Assembly (NCBI GenBank): GCA_003283765.1
Contig: QBVY01000006.1
Coordinates: 1 to 56,090 of the forward strand
Reading direction: 5' to 3'
DNA from: SAR86 cluster bacterium AG-313-N18
GTDB taxonomy: Bacteria; Pseudomonadota; Gammaproteobacteria; Magnimaribacterales; D2472
Length of the DNA: 56,090 nt
The notes under the pieces were generated by a model that had not been told where the DNA came from, did no database searches, and was given only the letters and a program-made list of their open reading frames with translations. Numbering within the stretch: position 1 is the first letter of the stretch; each line of letters begins with the position of its first letter. The position numbers were made by a program, and so were the translations under genes. Shown here one piece after another: positions 45,285-53,207 of the stretch.

Positions 45285-46828
45285 AAAACCTTAATACACT
45301 TACGATACCGGCCTTGATAAAGCTTCAAGCTGATAAATTGGGGTCTAAACCTGCTTTAATTTCTGATGATGAAACCTTATCTTTTTTAGAACTAGATAAT
45401 TTATCAACAAACATTGCTACTCATTTAATGGATTTCAACGTGTTGCCAGGCGATAGAGTTGCTATTTGGGCTCCTAACATGAATGAGTGGGTTTTAGCAG
45501 CTGTTGCAATTCATAAGGTTGGCGGTGTTTTAGTCCCTATCAACACAAGAATGAAAGGGAAAGAGGCTGCTTACATTTTAAATAATTCAGAATCTAAAAT
45601 CTTGTTCAGCGTAAGAACTTTTCTTGGAACAGATTACTTTCAGCTTCTAGAAAATGAGGATCTCCCTTATTTAAAATATCAGATTTCACTTGATGAGACA
45701 GAGGCAACAGATTCAAAAATTGCATTCCCAACCCTGATAGACAAGACTCTGGATGTTCAACTACCTGAAGTTATTGAAACAGATATGGCAGATATTATTT
45801 TTACTTCTGGCACAACTGGAAAACCTAAAGGTGTTATATCTTCGCATTTACAAAATATCAAAGTATTTGATTATTGGTCAACTTATATTGGTTTGAATGA
45901 GAATGATAGATATCTAATTGTAAATCCTTTTTTCCATACTTTTGGATATAAGGCTGGCTGGCTTGCTGCTGTAATGCGAGGTGTTACCGCTTACCCATGT
46001 CCAATCTTTGATGCAGATAAGATAATTAAGATAATCAATAAAGAAAAAATTTCTATGCTTCCTGGCCCGCCAACTCTTTATCAATCTATTTTAACTAGTG
46101 AATTAGTAAAAACCATGGACATTTCTTCATTAAGACTGGGGGTTACTGGAGCAGCCTCTATTCCCATTCAGCTAATTAAGGATATGAAAGAAACCTTAGG
46201 TTTTGAAACTGTTATTACTGCGTATGGGCTAACAGAAAGTACTGGTGTTGTTACCATGTGTACGCCTGATGATGATTATGAGACCATTGCAACGACTTCA
46301 GGCTGTGCCATAGCCGATGTTGAAGTTAAATGCGTAAACCACGACAACCAAGAGGTATCTGCTGGGGAGCCAGGGGAGATCTTGGTGAGAGGCTATAACA
46401 TTACCCAAGGCTATTTTAAGAATCCAGAGGCTACTCAAGAAGCTATAGATATTGATGGTTGGTTGCACACAGGCGATATTGGAATACTTGATACCAATGG
46501 TTATATAAAAATAACTGATAGAAGTAAGGACATGTTTATTGTGGGGGGATTTAATGCTTATCCAGCTGAAATAGAAAATATTTTATGTGATCATCCAGCA
46601 ATCTCTCAAGCAGCTGTTATCGGTATTGAGGATGAGAGGATGGGTGAGGTTGCGAAAGCTTTTGTTGTCTTAAAACCCAATCAAAATTTAGACGCTGATT
46701 CACTGCTGCAATGGTCTAAGGATAATATGGCTAATTACAAGGTTCCAAGAGAAGTAGAGTTTGTTAGTGAATTACCCACAAACGCTGCTGGCAAAATAAT
46801 GAAATATCTACTTAAGGATGAATCATGA
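45281..46828 (+). CDS. fadD3: HIP-CoA ligase, FadD3-like
   Basis: 515-aa acyl-CoA synthetase that activates the ring C/D acid HIP, the entry to the ipd branch. Start is TTG at 45281, overlapping regulator 2. P-loop TSGTTGKPKGV at residues 175-185; the FadD3-like blocks are NPFFHTFGYKAGWLAA, LPGPPTLYQS, LRLGVTGAASIP, AYGLTESTGVVTMC. The adenylation motif is followed by the C-terminal GWLHTGDIG, GGFNAYPAEIE and the catalytic Lys in NAAGKIMK. Overlaps the next gene by 4 bases. Confidence 0.91.
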   Translation: MKNLNTLTIPALIKLQADKLGSKPALISDDETLSFLELDNLSTNIATHLMDFNVLPGDRVAIWAPNMNEWVLAAVAIHKVGGVLVPINTRMKGKEAAYILNNSESKILFSVRTFLGTDYFQLLENEDLPYLKYQISLDETEATDSKIAFPTLIDKTLDVQLPEVIETDMADIIFTSGTTGKPKGVISSHLQNIKVFDYWSTYIGLNENDRYLIVNPFFHTFGYKAGWLAAVMRGVTAYPCPIFDADKIIKIINKEKISMLPGPPTLYQSILTSELVKTMDISSLRLGVTGAASIPIQLIKDMKETLGFETVITAYGLTESTGVVTMCTPDDDYETIATTSGCAIADVEVKCVNHDNQEVSAGEPGEILVRGYNITQGYFKNPEATQEAIDIDGWLHTGDIGILDTNGYIKITDRSKDMFIVGGFNAYPAEIENILCDHPAISQAAVIGIEDERMGEVAKAFVVLKPNQNLDADSLLQWSKDNMANYKVPREVEFVSELPTNAAGKIMKYLLKDES

Positions 46829-47799
46829 GAATCATTATTTCTAAAGACAATGATAAGTTATATAGATCTGAGTTGCTTTCATTTGATCCTTCAATGGAGA
46901 TTATCGCACTTAATCCTTTGGACTCTAATGACCCAGGCTGGGAGACTATTCCAGATTCAGATGCTTTGTTTATGTGTTATCAGTTTTTATTTGCGGCCAG
47001 GGATAATCCAAAAATTCATGATGCTTTGTTGAGCTTAGCGAAACGAATGAAATTTCTTCAAAGTGGTTTTGCTGGAATGGATGCGCCAATACTTCAAGAT
47101 GTTTTAAAAATTGAAAATGTTCATATTGCTAATGCAAGTAGCGTTTATGCAATTCCAATTGCCCATTATGTTTTCTCGCAAATCCTAAGATGGAATAAGA
47201 GAATTGATCATCATATTGAATACCAGCAATCTAAAAACTGGGCTCCAATAGCAGGAGATGGTGAACTTACTAATAAAACCCTAGTGATCCTTGGTTATGG
47301 GGGCATTGGGAGTCAGGTTGCAAAGTTAGGCAAAGTTTTTGGAATGAGGGTAACTGGGATTAGACGTAATCCACATGATGATGAGCATGCTGATGAAGTA
47401 TTGGGGCTGGATCGGTTTGAGGAATTGCTTCCACTGACTGATTATTTAGTTTTATCATTACCAGATAGTTCTGAAACAAGAGATATTATCAATGCAAATG
47501 TCCTAGAAAAACTTAATAGCTCTGCCATGTTGATTAATGTTGGTCGCGGCACTGCAATTAATGAGGATGATCTTTCCGAAGCATTGAATGATGGGAAAAT
47601 TGCTGCTGCTGCACTAGATACCACTAAGGTTGAACCTCTTGATGTTAGCTCTTCACTTTGGACGGCTAAGAATTGTTTTATTTCAGCTCATGATTCCGCT
47701 CACTCTTTGTTATCTTTAGAGCGAGCATTTAAGTTATTTTTTCAGAACATTAAAAATATTAAAAATGGCGATCAAATAGTAAATCTTTATTCAGAATAA
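46825..47799 (+). CDS. D-2-hydroxyacid dehydrogenase-like protein
   Basis: 324 aa. NAD motif GYGGIGSQVAKLGKVFG, catalytic Arg in NVGRGTAI and His in SAHDSAH (usually TPHxxG). The catalytic-Glu block is KVEPLDVSSSLW, which is DxFxxEPLPxxSPLW in most members. It resembles the GhrA-like group acting on glyoxylate and 2-oxoacids. It is coupled to fadD3 by ATGA. No steroid role for this family is known to me. Confidence 0.83.
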   Translation: MRIIISKDNDKLYRSELLSFDPSMEIIALNPLDSNDPGWETIPDSDALFMCYQFLFAARDNPKIHDALLSLAKRMKFLQSGFAGMDAPILQDVLKIENVHIANASSVYAIPIAHYVFSQILRWNKRIDHHIEYQQSKNWAPIAGDGELTNKTLVILGYGGIGSQVAKLGKVFGMRVTGIRRNPHDDEHADEVLGLDRFEELLPLTDYLVLSLPDSSETRDIINANVLEKLNSSAMLINVGRGTAINEDDLSEALNDGKIAAAALDTTKVEPLDVSSSLWTAKNCFISAHDSAHSLLSLERAFKLFFQNIKNIKNGDQIVNLYSE

Positions 47800-47854
47800 A
47801 GAGAATGATTGGAATCATATATGATACTTCTAGCAAACCACTGGTAACTATAGA

Positions 47855-49096
47855 GTGAAAATGAAGTTTTTTGGTTGGAGAATGGTTTTTACGGGTCTTA
47901 CCCTTGAATTCACTGTCGTGGGTTTTATTTTTTATAGTTTTCCAGTCATTTGGCCTTACCTAATAGCAGAATTAGGCATGACCGAAAGTCAGCTTGGTAT
48001 GGTTTCTGCATTCTATTTTATACCTGTGGGAATTTTAGCAATTGTGGTAGGCCGCGCCCTTGATAAGTATTCTGTTAAAAATTTTATGATGATCGGGGCT
48101 ATAATTTATGCCGTCGGACTTTTTTCTTTAAGTTTCATAAATTCTTATTGGTCTCTTTTAACGATTTATCTTACTTTTCTTGCCCTGGGATCTATTATGA
48201 TGGGAAATTTAGCCGTAGCTAAATTAATCTCAAATTGGTTTGATAAAAATGCTGGCAGAGCACTAGGTATTGCAGCAATAGGTATTTCCTTTTCAGGCGT
48301 TTTACTTCCTTTGGTTGTTGATCCTCTTCTTGATTTAGTGGGCTGGAGAAATGTTTATGTAATCTTTGCTTCTGTAGTTCTTTTCATTATTTTGCCTCTT
48401 ATCTTTTTTACTGTGATTGATGATCCAAAGACAGTTGATCAAGTTAAAGATGGTATAAAAAAAGATAATGTAGATGAATCCCTGCCTCAGCAGATGACAG
48501 CAAAAGATCTTTTATCTAAAAAAGTTTTTTGGATCATTTCCTTAGCATTCGCCTTTCAATTTCTTTCAATGATGGGTGTTCTTGCTTTCTTACCCGTTCA
48601 TGCAAGCAAAATGGGGCTAGATGAAACTTGGAATTTTATAGGTCTTCCTGTCAAACAATATGTTTTCGCTTATACTTTATCTGCTTTTGGAGGAGTCCTA
48701 GGAAAAATAATATTTGGATATCTCATGGACATGATGAAAGCTGCACATCCCTCAATGATGGCGATGTGTCTTCAAGCAATTGGAATCTTTGGAATTACTT
48801 ATTTCAACGAACCAAGTATATTTCTCTCCAGTGCATTCATATTTGGTTTAGGTTTTGGTGCTGCAACTCCCCTTATGACTACATGCTATTTAAGAACTTT
48901 TGGGGCACATAATCTTGGGAAAGCCAGAGGCATATCATCTCCAATTATTTCCCCGCTTCAACCAATTGGAATTCTAATAACAAGCATATTGATAGGTTTT
49001 CAAGATACTTACTTTCTAGCTTTCAATATTATGGGATGCTTTGCTCTTGTTGCTGTAGTTTTAGCGAGCCAAATTCAAGAGCCTGAAAAAAACTGA
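47855..49096 (+). CDS. MFS transporter, candidate steroid uptake
   Basis: 413 aa with about 12 transmembrane helices. The first loop GRALDKYSVKN is the MFS DxxxR/K-type A motif, and a long cytoplasmic loop (DDPKTVDQVKDGIKK…) lies between the two halves, as in oxalate/formate-type (OFA) and related carriers. GTG 47855 or ATG 47861 could be the start. It lies 55 bases after the cluster's last catabolic gene on the same strand. Actinobacteria use Mce4 for cholesterol; none is here, so this carrier is a candidate for import of a steroid acid. Confidence 0.85.
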   Translation: MKMKFFGWRMVFTGLTLEFTVVGFIFYSFPVIWPYLIAELGMTESQLGMVSAFYFIPVGILAIVVGRALDKYSVKNFMMIGAIIYAVGLFSLSFINSYWSLLTIYLTFLALGSIMMGNLAVAKLISNWFDKNAGRALGIAAIGISFSGVLLPLVVDPLLDLVGWRNVYVIFASVVLFIILPLIFFTVIDDPKTVDQVKDGIKKDNVDESLPQQMTAKDLLSKKVFWIISLAFAFQFLSMMGVLAFLPVHASKMGLDETWNFIGLPVKQYVFAYTLSAFGGVLGKIIFGYLMDMMKAAHPSMMAMCLQAIGIFGITYFNEPSIFLSSAFIFGLGFGAATPLMTTCYLRTFGAHNLGKARGISSPIISPLQPIGILITSILIGFQDTYFLAFNIMGCFALVAVVLASQIQEPEKN

Positions 49097-49108
49097 TTTA
49101 TTGAGCCT

Positions 49109-49399
49109 ATGTTTCATTTAGCTCTGCATTTCATAGCTCCATTAGTAATTGCTTTTCTATTTTTTAAAGAAAATTGGAAGCTGTCTTATTTAATAATGAT
49201 AACAACTATGCTGGTTGACTTAGATCATTTATTTGCGAGTCCAATTTACGACACTAATCGTTGCTGCATAGGATTTCATCCCCTCCATCAGTATTGGTTT
49301 ATTGGTATATATTTAGCCATGAGTTTTTTTTCACAGACTAGATTAATTGGAGTTGGTTTAACCATCCATATGGTTTTGGATGCTTCGGATTGTTTTTAG
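49109..49399 (+). CDS. DUF6122-like small membrane protein
   Basis: 96 aa with about three hydrophobic helices and a conserved-looking MLVDLDHLFASPIYDTNRCC-type block, as I recall for DUF6122. It contains conserved His and Asp residues (DLDHL, FHPLHQYW), suggesting a metal site, and is probably related to the YdjM-type membrane metal-dependent hydrolases. Function unknown. Its last 22 codons recur, diverged, at 53109-53177. Confidence 0.7.
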   Translation: MFHLALHFIAPLVIAFLFFKENWKLSYLIMITTMLVDLDHLFASPIYDTNRCCIGFHPLHQYWFIGIYLAMSFFSQTRLIGVGLTIHMVLDASDCF

Positions 49400-49489
49400 A
49401 TCTCTTTCACAAGAGAAGAAGTAAATTAATTATATGGCAAATGTAGGTATAATATCGTTAAATACACATGATAGATTGTTAAAATTAGA

Positions 49490-50467
49490 ATGCCAAAAGT
49501 ATTAATTACAACCATACCATTTGGTAATCCAGAGCCAAAACCTCTAAAAATGCTTGAGGATGCAGAAATTGAGTACACTATCAATCCTTACAATAGAAAG
49601 ATTACTGAGAAAGATTTAATTGAAATTATTGCTAATTATGATGGTCTTATAGCTGGAACCGAAAGAATATCAAAAAATGTTATGGACATAGCTTCAAATC
49701 TAAAAATAATTGCTAGAGTAGGGGTTGGCACAGATAACGTAGATTTAAATTATGCAAAAGATAATAACATTATGGTGTCATATACACCTGATGCTCCTGG
49801 ACCAGCTATTGCAGAGCTCACTATAGGTTTTATGTACTCACTTCTTCGCTCAACTCATACAGCTAATCTTTTAATGCGAAGAGGGAAGTGGCAACGGTCT
49901 ATAGGAAGAAGTTTTTCAGAAATGACTATTGGTATTATTGGCGCAGGGAGAGTTGGCTCTAAAGTTATAGAGTTAATAAGTAAAATTGGATGCAGCAAAC
50001 TTCTAGTTTGTGATATACATCATAATGAAATTTTAAGAGATCAGCATGGTTTTGAATGGGCTACAAAAGAAAAAATATTTACAGAGGCAGATATAATTTC
50101 ATTTCACGTTCCGTTGACGGGTGATGCAAAGGGTATGGTTAAAAGAGATCAATTGCTCTCAATGAAAAAAGATGTTTTGATTATTAATACTGCAAGAGGT
50201 GGTATTATTGATGAAGATGATCTTTATGAAGTTATGAAATCAGGTCATATTGGAGGTGCTGCAATTGACGTGTTTGATCAGGAGCCCTATGAAGGTTCTT
50301 TGATGGATATTGATAGGTGCTTATTAACACCACATATTGGTTCTGCTTCAAGAGAATGTAGAGCCAAGATGGAAATGGAAGCTACAGAAGAAATCATTCG
50401 TTTTTTTCAATGTAAAGAATTATTATCTCCAGTAACTGAAACGGAATATCTCCCTCAAAAGCAATAA
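49490..50467 (+). CDS. D-3-phosphoglycerate dehydrogenase-like 2-hydroxyacid dehydrogenase
   Basis: 325 aa. NAD motif GIIGAGRVGSKV, catalytic Arg in NTARGGIIDEDD, Glu in DVFDQEP and His in TPHIGS, so a complete 2-hydroxyacid dehydrogenase. The C-terminal regulatory ACT domain of SerA is absent. It heads a four-gene run with an epimerase, a HAD phosphatase and a KdsB-like enzyme, so it should provide or oxidise a hydroxy/keto acid for a surface sugar rather than serine. The upstream 90-base gap is AT-rich and should contain the promoter. Confidence 0.85.
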   Translation: MPKVLITTIPFGNPEPKPLKMLEDAEIEYTINPYNRKITEKDLIEIIANYDGLIAGTERISKNVMDIASNLKIIARVGVGTDNVDLNYAKDNNIMVSYTPDAPGPAIAELTIGFMYSLLRSTHTANLLMRRGKWQRSIGRSFSEMTIGIIGAGRVGSKVIELISKIGCSKLLVCDIHHNEILRDQHGFEWATKEKIFTEADIISFHVPLTGDAKGMVKRDQLLSMKKDVLIINTARGGIIDEDDLYEVMKSGHIGGAAIDVFDQEPYEGSLMDIDRCLLTPHIGSASRECRAKMEMEATEEIIRFFQCKELLSPVTETEYLPQKQ

Positions 50468-50468
50468 T

Positions 50469-51335
50469 ATGAAAAAAATTATAGTGTTTGGTGGTTCTGG
50501 TTTTTTAGGCTCTCATGTTGTAGATAAATTAATTGCACAGGGTCTAAATGTCACGGTATGTGATAAAACAGAGTCGAAATATCTTAATGAAAGCATTAAC
50601 TTTCAAAAGTGTAATATTCTGGACCTGGATGAGGTCAAAAAAGCTGTAAAAGGATCTAATATTGTATACAACTTTGCGTCATTAGCGGATTTAAATGATG
50701 CTATCAGCAAACCATTAGAGACCATAAATATTAATATTTTAGGCAATGCAAATATTCTAGAGGCATGCAAAGAATATTCAATAGATCGATTCATTTATGC
50801 TAGTACTGTTTATGTTTATGGAAGAGAAGGAGGTTTTTATAGATGCAGTAAAAAAGCTGCAGAGGATTATGTTAAAGAATATTCAAACACATTTAATCTC
50901 AATTATACTATATTGCAGTATGGCTCTTTATACGGGCCAAGGTCTAACAATACAAATGGTTTATATAGAATTGTTGAATCAGCTATCAAAACTGGCTCTC
51001 TTAAATATGAAGGAAACCCCAACACCAAAAGGTCATATATTCATGTCGAAGATGCAGCAGAGAGCAGTGTAGAAATTCTGAGAGAAGACTATATCAATGA
51101 AAGCGTTATTTTATCTGGTCAAGAACCAATGAAAGTTATTGATTTATTAAAAACTTTAGCTGAAATTATGGGTATATCTGAAGATAAAATAGAGTTCATA
51201 GATAAACCTCAAGCAGGCCACTATATTATGACACCATACTCATACTCAAATAATATTGGGAAAAAATATATACCACCTAAACATATTGATTTAGGCCAAG
51301 GTTTGCTTCAGCTGATTCATCTAATCGATAATTGA
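50469..51335 (+). CDS. NAD-dependent epimerase/dehydratase (extended SDR)
   Basis: 288 aa. GGSGFLGSHV glycine motif at residues 8-17, IYASTVYVYG and the YxxxK in YRCSKKAAEDYV, and YGPRSNNTNG: a nucleotide-sugar epimerase/dehydratase. The substrate cannot be told. Starts 1 base after the dehydrogenase stop. Confidence 0.87.
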   Translation: MKKIIVFGGSGFLGSHVVDKLIAQGLNVTVCDKTESKYLNESINFQKCNILDLDEVKKAVKGSNIVYNFASLADLNDAISKPLETININILGNANILEACKEYSIDRFIYASTVYVYGREGGFYRCSKKAAEDYVKEYSNTFNLNYTILQYGSLYGPRSNNTNGLYRIVESAIKTGSLKYEGNPNTKRSYIHVEDAAESSVEILREDYINESVILSGQEPMKVIDLLKTLAEIMGISEDKIEFIDKPQAGHYIMTPYSYSNNIGKKYIPPKHIDLGQGLLQLIHLIDN

Positions 51336-51338
51336 TTG

Positions 51339-51977
51339 ATGGATCAAAAAATTCTAGCAAGTAAAAAGCATATATTTTGGGATTTTGATGGAGTTATTAA
51401 AGAATCAGTTGAAATAAAAAGTACTGCCTATGAAGAGTTATTTCTAAGATGGGGCAAACGGGTATCATTTAAAGTAAGGGATCATCATAAATTGAATGGT
51501 GGAATGTCTAGATTTGATAAGATTCCATTGTACTTATCATGGACAACTGAAGATGCAAACAAAATTTCTATCGAAAAGTTATGCAATGATTTTTCCAAAC
51601 TTGTAAAATCAAAAGTCATAGGCTCATCTTGGGTGCCTGGAGTTATTGATCTTATAGATTATTTATACTCTAACAATCGTGTATCGTATCTTGTAACAGC
51701 TACACCTCAAGATGAAATAGAAGATATTTTATGCGAATTACAAATCACTCATTTTTTTAAAGAAATTATTGGATCGCCAAAGAATAAAAGTATAGCAATA
51801 GGTGAAATAATTGATATGCACAAAATTGTGAAGCACGATGCCGTGATGATTGGAGATTCTGAAACTGACTTTATCGCTGCACAAGATAATAATATTGATT
51901 TTATTTTACGAAAAACTAATGAAAATAATGAGCTTCAATTAAATATAAACTGCAAAATGGTAAATAATTTTTTGTAA
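51339..51977 (+). CDS. HAD-superfamily phosphatase
   Basis: 212 aa from ATG 51339. The DFDGVIKES nucleophile motif I and MIGDSETDF motif IV identify a haloacid-dehalogenase phosphatase with a helical cap. It likely removes a phosphate in the sugar-acid route, as KdsC does for Kdo 8-phosphate, but it is not a plain KdsC (longer, with a cap). Overlaps none; starts 3 bases after the epimerase stop. Confidence 0.85.
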   Translation: MDQKILASKKHIFWDFDGVIKESVEIKSTAYEELFLRWGKRVSFKVRDHHKLNGGMSRFDKIPLYLSWTTEDANKISIEKLCNDFSKLVKSKVIGSSWVPGVIDLIDYLYSNNRVSYLVTATPQDEIEDILCELQITHFFKEIIGSPKNKSIAIGEIIDMHKIVKHDAVMIGDSETDFIAAQDNNIDFILRKTNENNELQLNINCKMVNNFL

Positions 51978-52235
51978 CTGAATAACTTCAGAAAATATTA
52001 CTAGTAGCCGTTTTCAAATTTATCTTTAATCGATTTCTGAATTCAAATTATTTCAGATATTATTTTAAGGAATACTTCTGCAAGATCCATCAAGATTAAA
52101 AGCTCTAGTTTTTCAGACTTTTTAAAATTTAATTCCCTTAAGGCTCTTGAAGTATTAAGATACTTTATTGATTTTAAAATGTTCTTGATAGCAAAAAGTT
52201 TTAACAACTTTTATAAATAATCTTATTAATTAAAG
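51978..52235 (+). other. 258-base gap, no recognised gene
   Basis: Very AT-rich. One frame stays open from 52041 to a TAA at 52233-52235, touching the kdsB-like ATG, but has no ATG, GTG or TTG before codon 47 and no homology I recognise. It could be a decayed gene. A stem of a terminator type was not found. Confidence 0.4.
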
Positions 52236-52991
52236 ATGAATATATTAGCAATTATTCCGGCAAGAATGGGGAGTAGTAGATTTCCAGGCAAGCCTATGGC
52301 TAAAATTTTAGGGACACCAATGATAGGCCATGTATTTAATAATGTCTCTAGTTGTAAAGATATCACTAAAACAATTGTTGCTACCTGTGATGAAGAAATT
52401 AAGAATTATATAGAATCTATTTCAGGTGAATCTATTATGACTAGCAATATGCATGAAAGAGCATCTGACAGATGTGCCGAAGCTCTTTCAATATTAGAAA
52501 AAAAAGATGGCATAAATTATGATATTGTCGTTATGGTTCAGGGTGATGAGCCAATGACAAGTGCAGAAATGATTAGCCAAGCTATAAGTCCCATGATCAA
52601 TGATTCCAATATCAATGTTGTAAACCTTGTTGGGGAAATAAAAAACGAATCAGAGTTTAATGATAGAAACTGTATAAAAGTAGTTTGTGATCTAAATGAC
52701 AACGCATTATTCTTTTCAAGAGAACCAATTCCCACAGTAGTAAACACTTCTTTAATCCAGATGAAAAAACAAGTATGCGTGATTCCATTTAGAAGAGAGT
52801 TTTTATTTAAATATACGTCGCTTAAACCGACTCCGCTTGAGGAAATAGAATCTGTTGATATGATGAGAGTATTGGAGCATGGATATAAAGTAAAAATGGT
52901 TGCTACAAATTGGACAACATCACCAGTTGACACAGAAGAGGATCTTAAAAAGGTAGAAAAGTTAATGACTGATTTTTCTTTTAGAAAATGA
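52236..52991 (+). CDS. CMP-Kdo synthetase-like cytidylyltransferase (KdsB family)
   Basis: 251 aa. The nucleotide-binding motif is AIIPARMGSSRFPGKPMA and the metal block is MVQGDEPM, both typical of 3-deoxy-manno-octulosonate cytidylyltransferases; the C-terminal block is TSPVDTEEDLKKVEKLM. It activates a 3-deoxy-ulosonic acid with CTP. The four-gene context suggests a Kdo-like or modified sugar acid for a surface glycan, not necessarily the core lipid A Kdo, which would normally have its own kdsB elsewhere. Confidence 0.88.
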   Translation: MNILAIIPARMGSSRFPGKPMAKILGTPMIGHVFNNVSSCKDITKTIVATCDEEIKNYIESISGESIMTSNMHERASDRCAEALSILEKKDGINYDIVVMVQGDEPMTSAEMISQAISPMINDSNINVVNLVGEIKNESEFNDRNCIKVVCDLNDNALFFSREPIPTVVNTSLIQMKKQVCVIPFRREFLFKYTSLKPTPLEEIESVDMMRVLEHGYKVKMVATNWTTSPVDTEEDLKKVEKLMTDFSFRK

Positions 52992-53108
52992 AGAAATATT
53001 TAACTTCATCGCTCTTTTGCTTTCAAGTTGTTCTTCTCTATAAAAAATAATTGCTGAAATGAAATCGAAGTTCCTAATAATTGAATAAACAAAAAAGTTA
53101 CAAACGCT

Positions 53109-53177
53109 TCAAAAAAGAGACTAATTGGAGTCTGTTTAATCATCCATGTGGCTTTGGATGCATTTGAGTGCTTTTAA
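53109..53177 (+). pseudogene. Remnant of DUF6122-like gene C-terminus
   Basis: Twenty-two codons and a TAA encode SKKRLIGVCLIIHVALDAFE plus two residues. They match the last residues of the gene at 49109-49399 (SQTRLIGVGLTIHMVLDASD… end) at about 16 of 23 positions including the stop. No frame continues upstream in a recognisable way. It is a decayed copy, not a gene. The rest of 52992-53207 shows nothing I recognise. Confidence 0.75.
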
Positions 53178-53207
53178 ATATCTTTTAAGAGCGAATAAAT
53201 AGATCAA

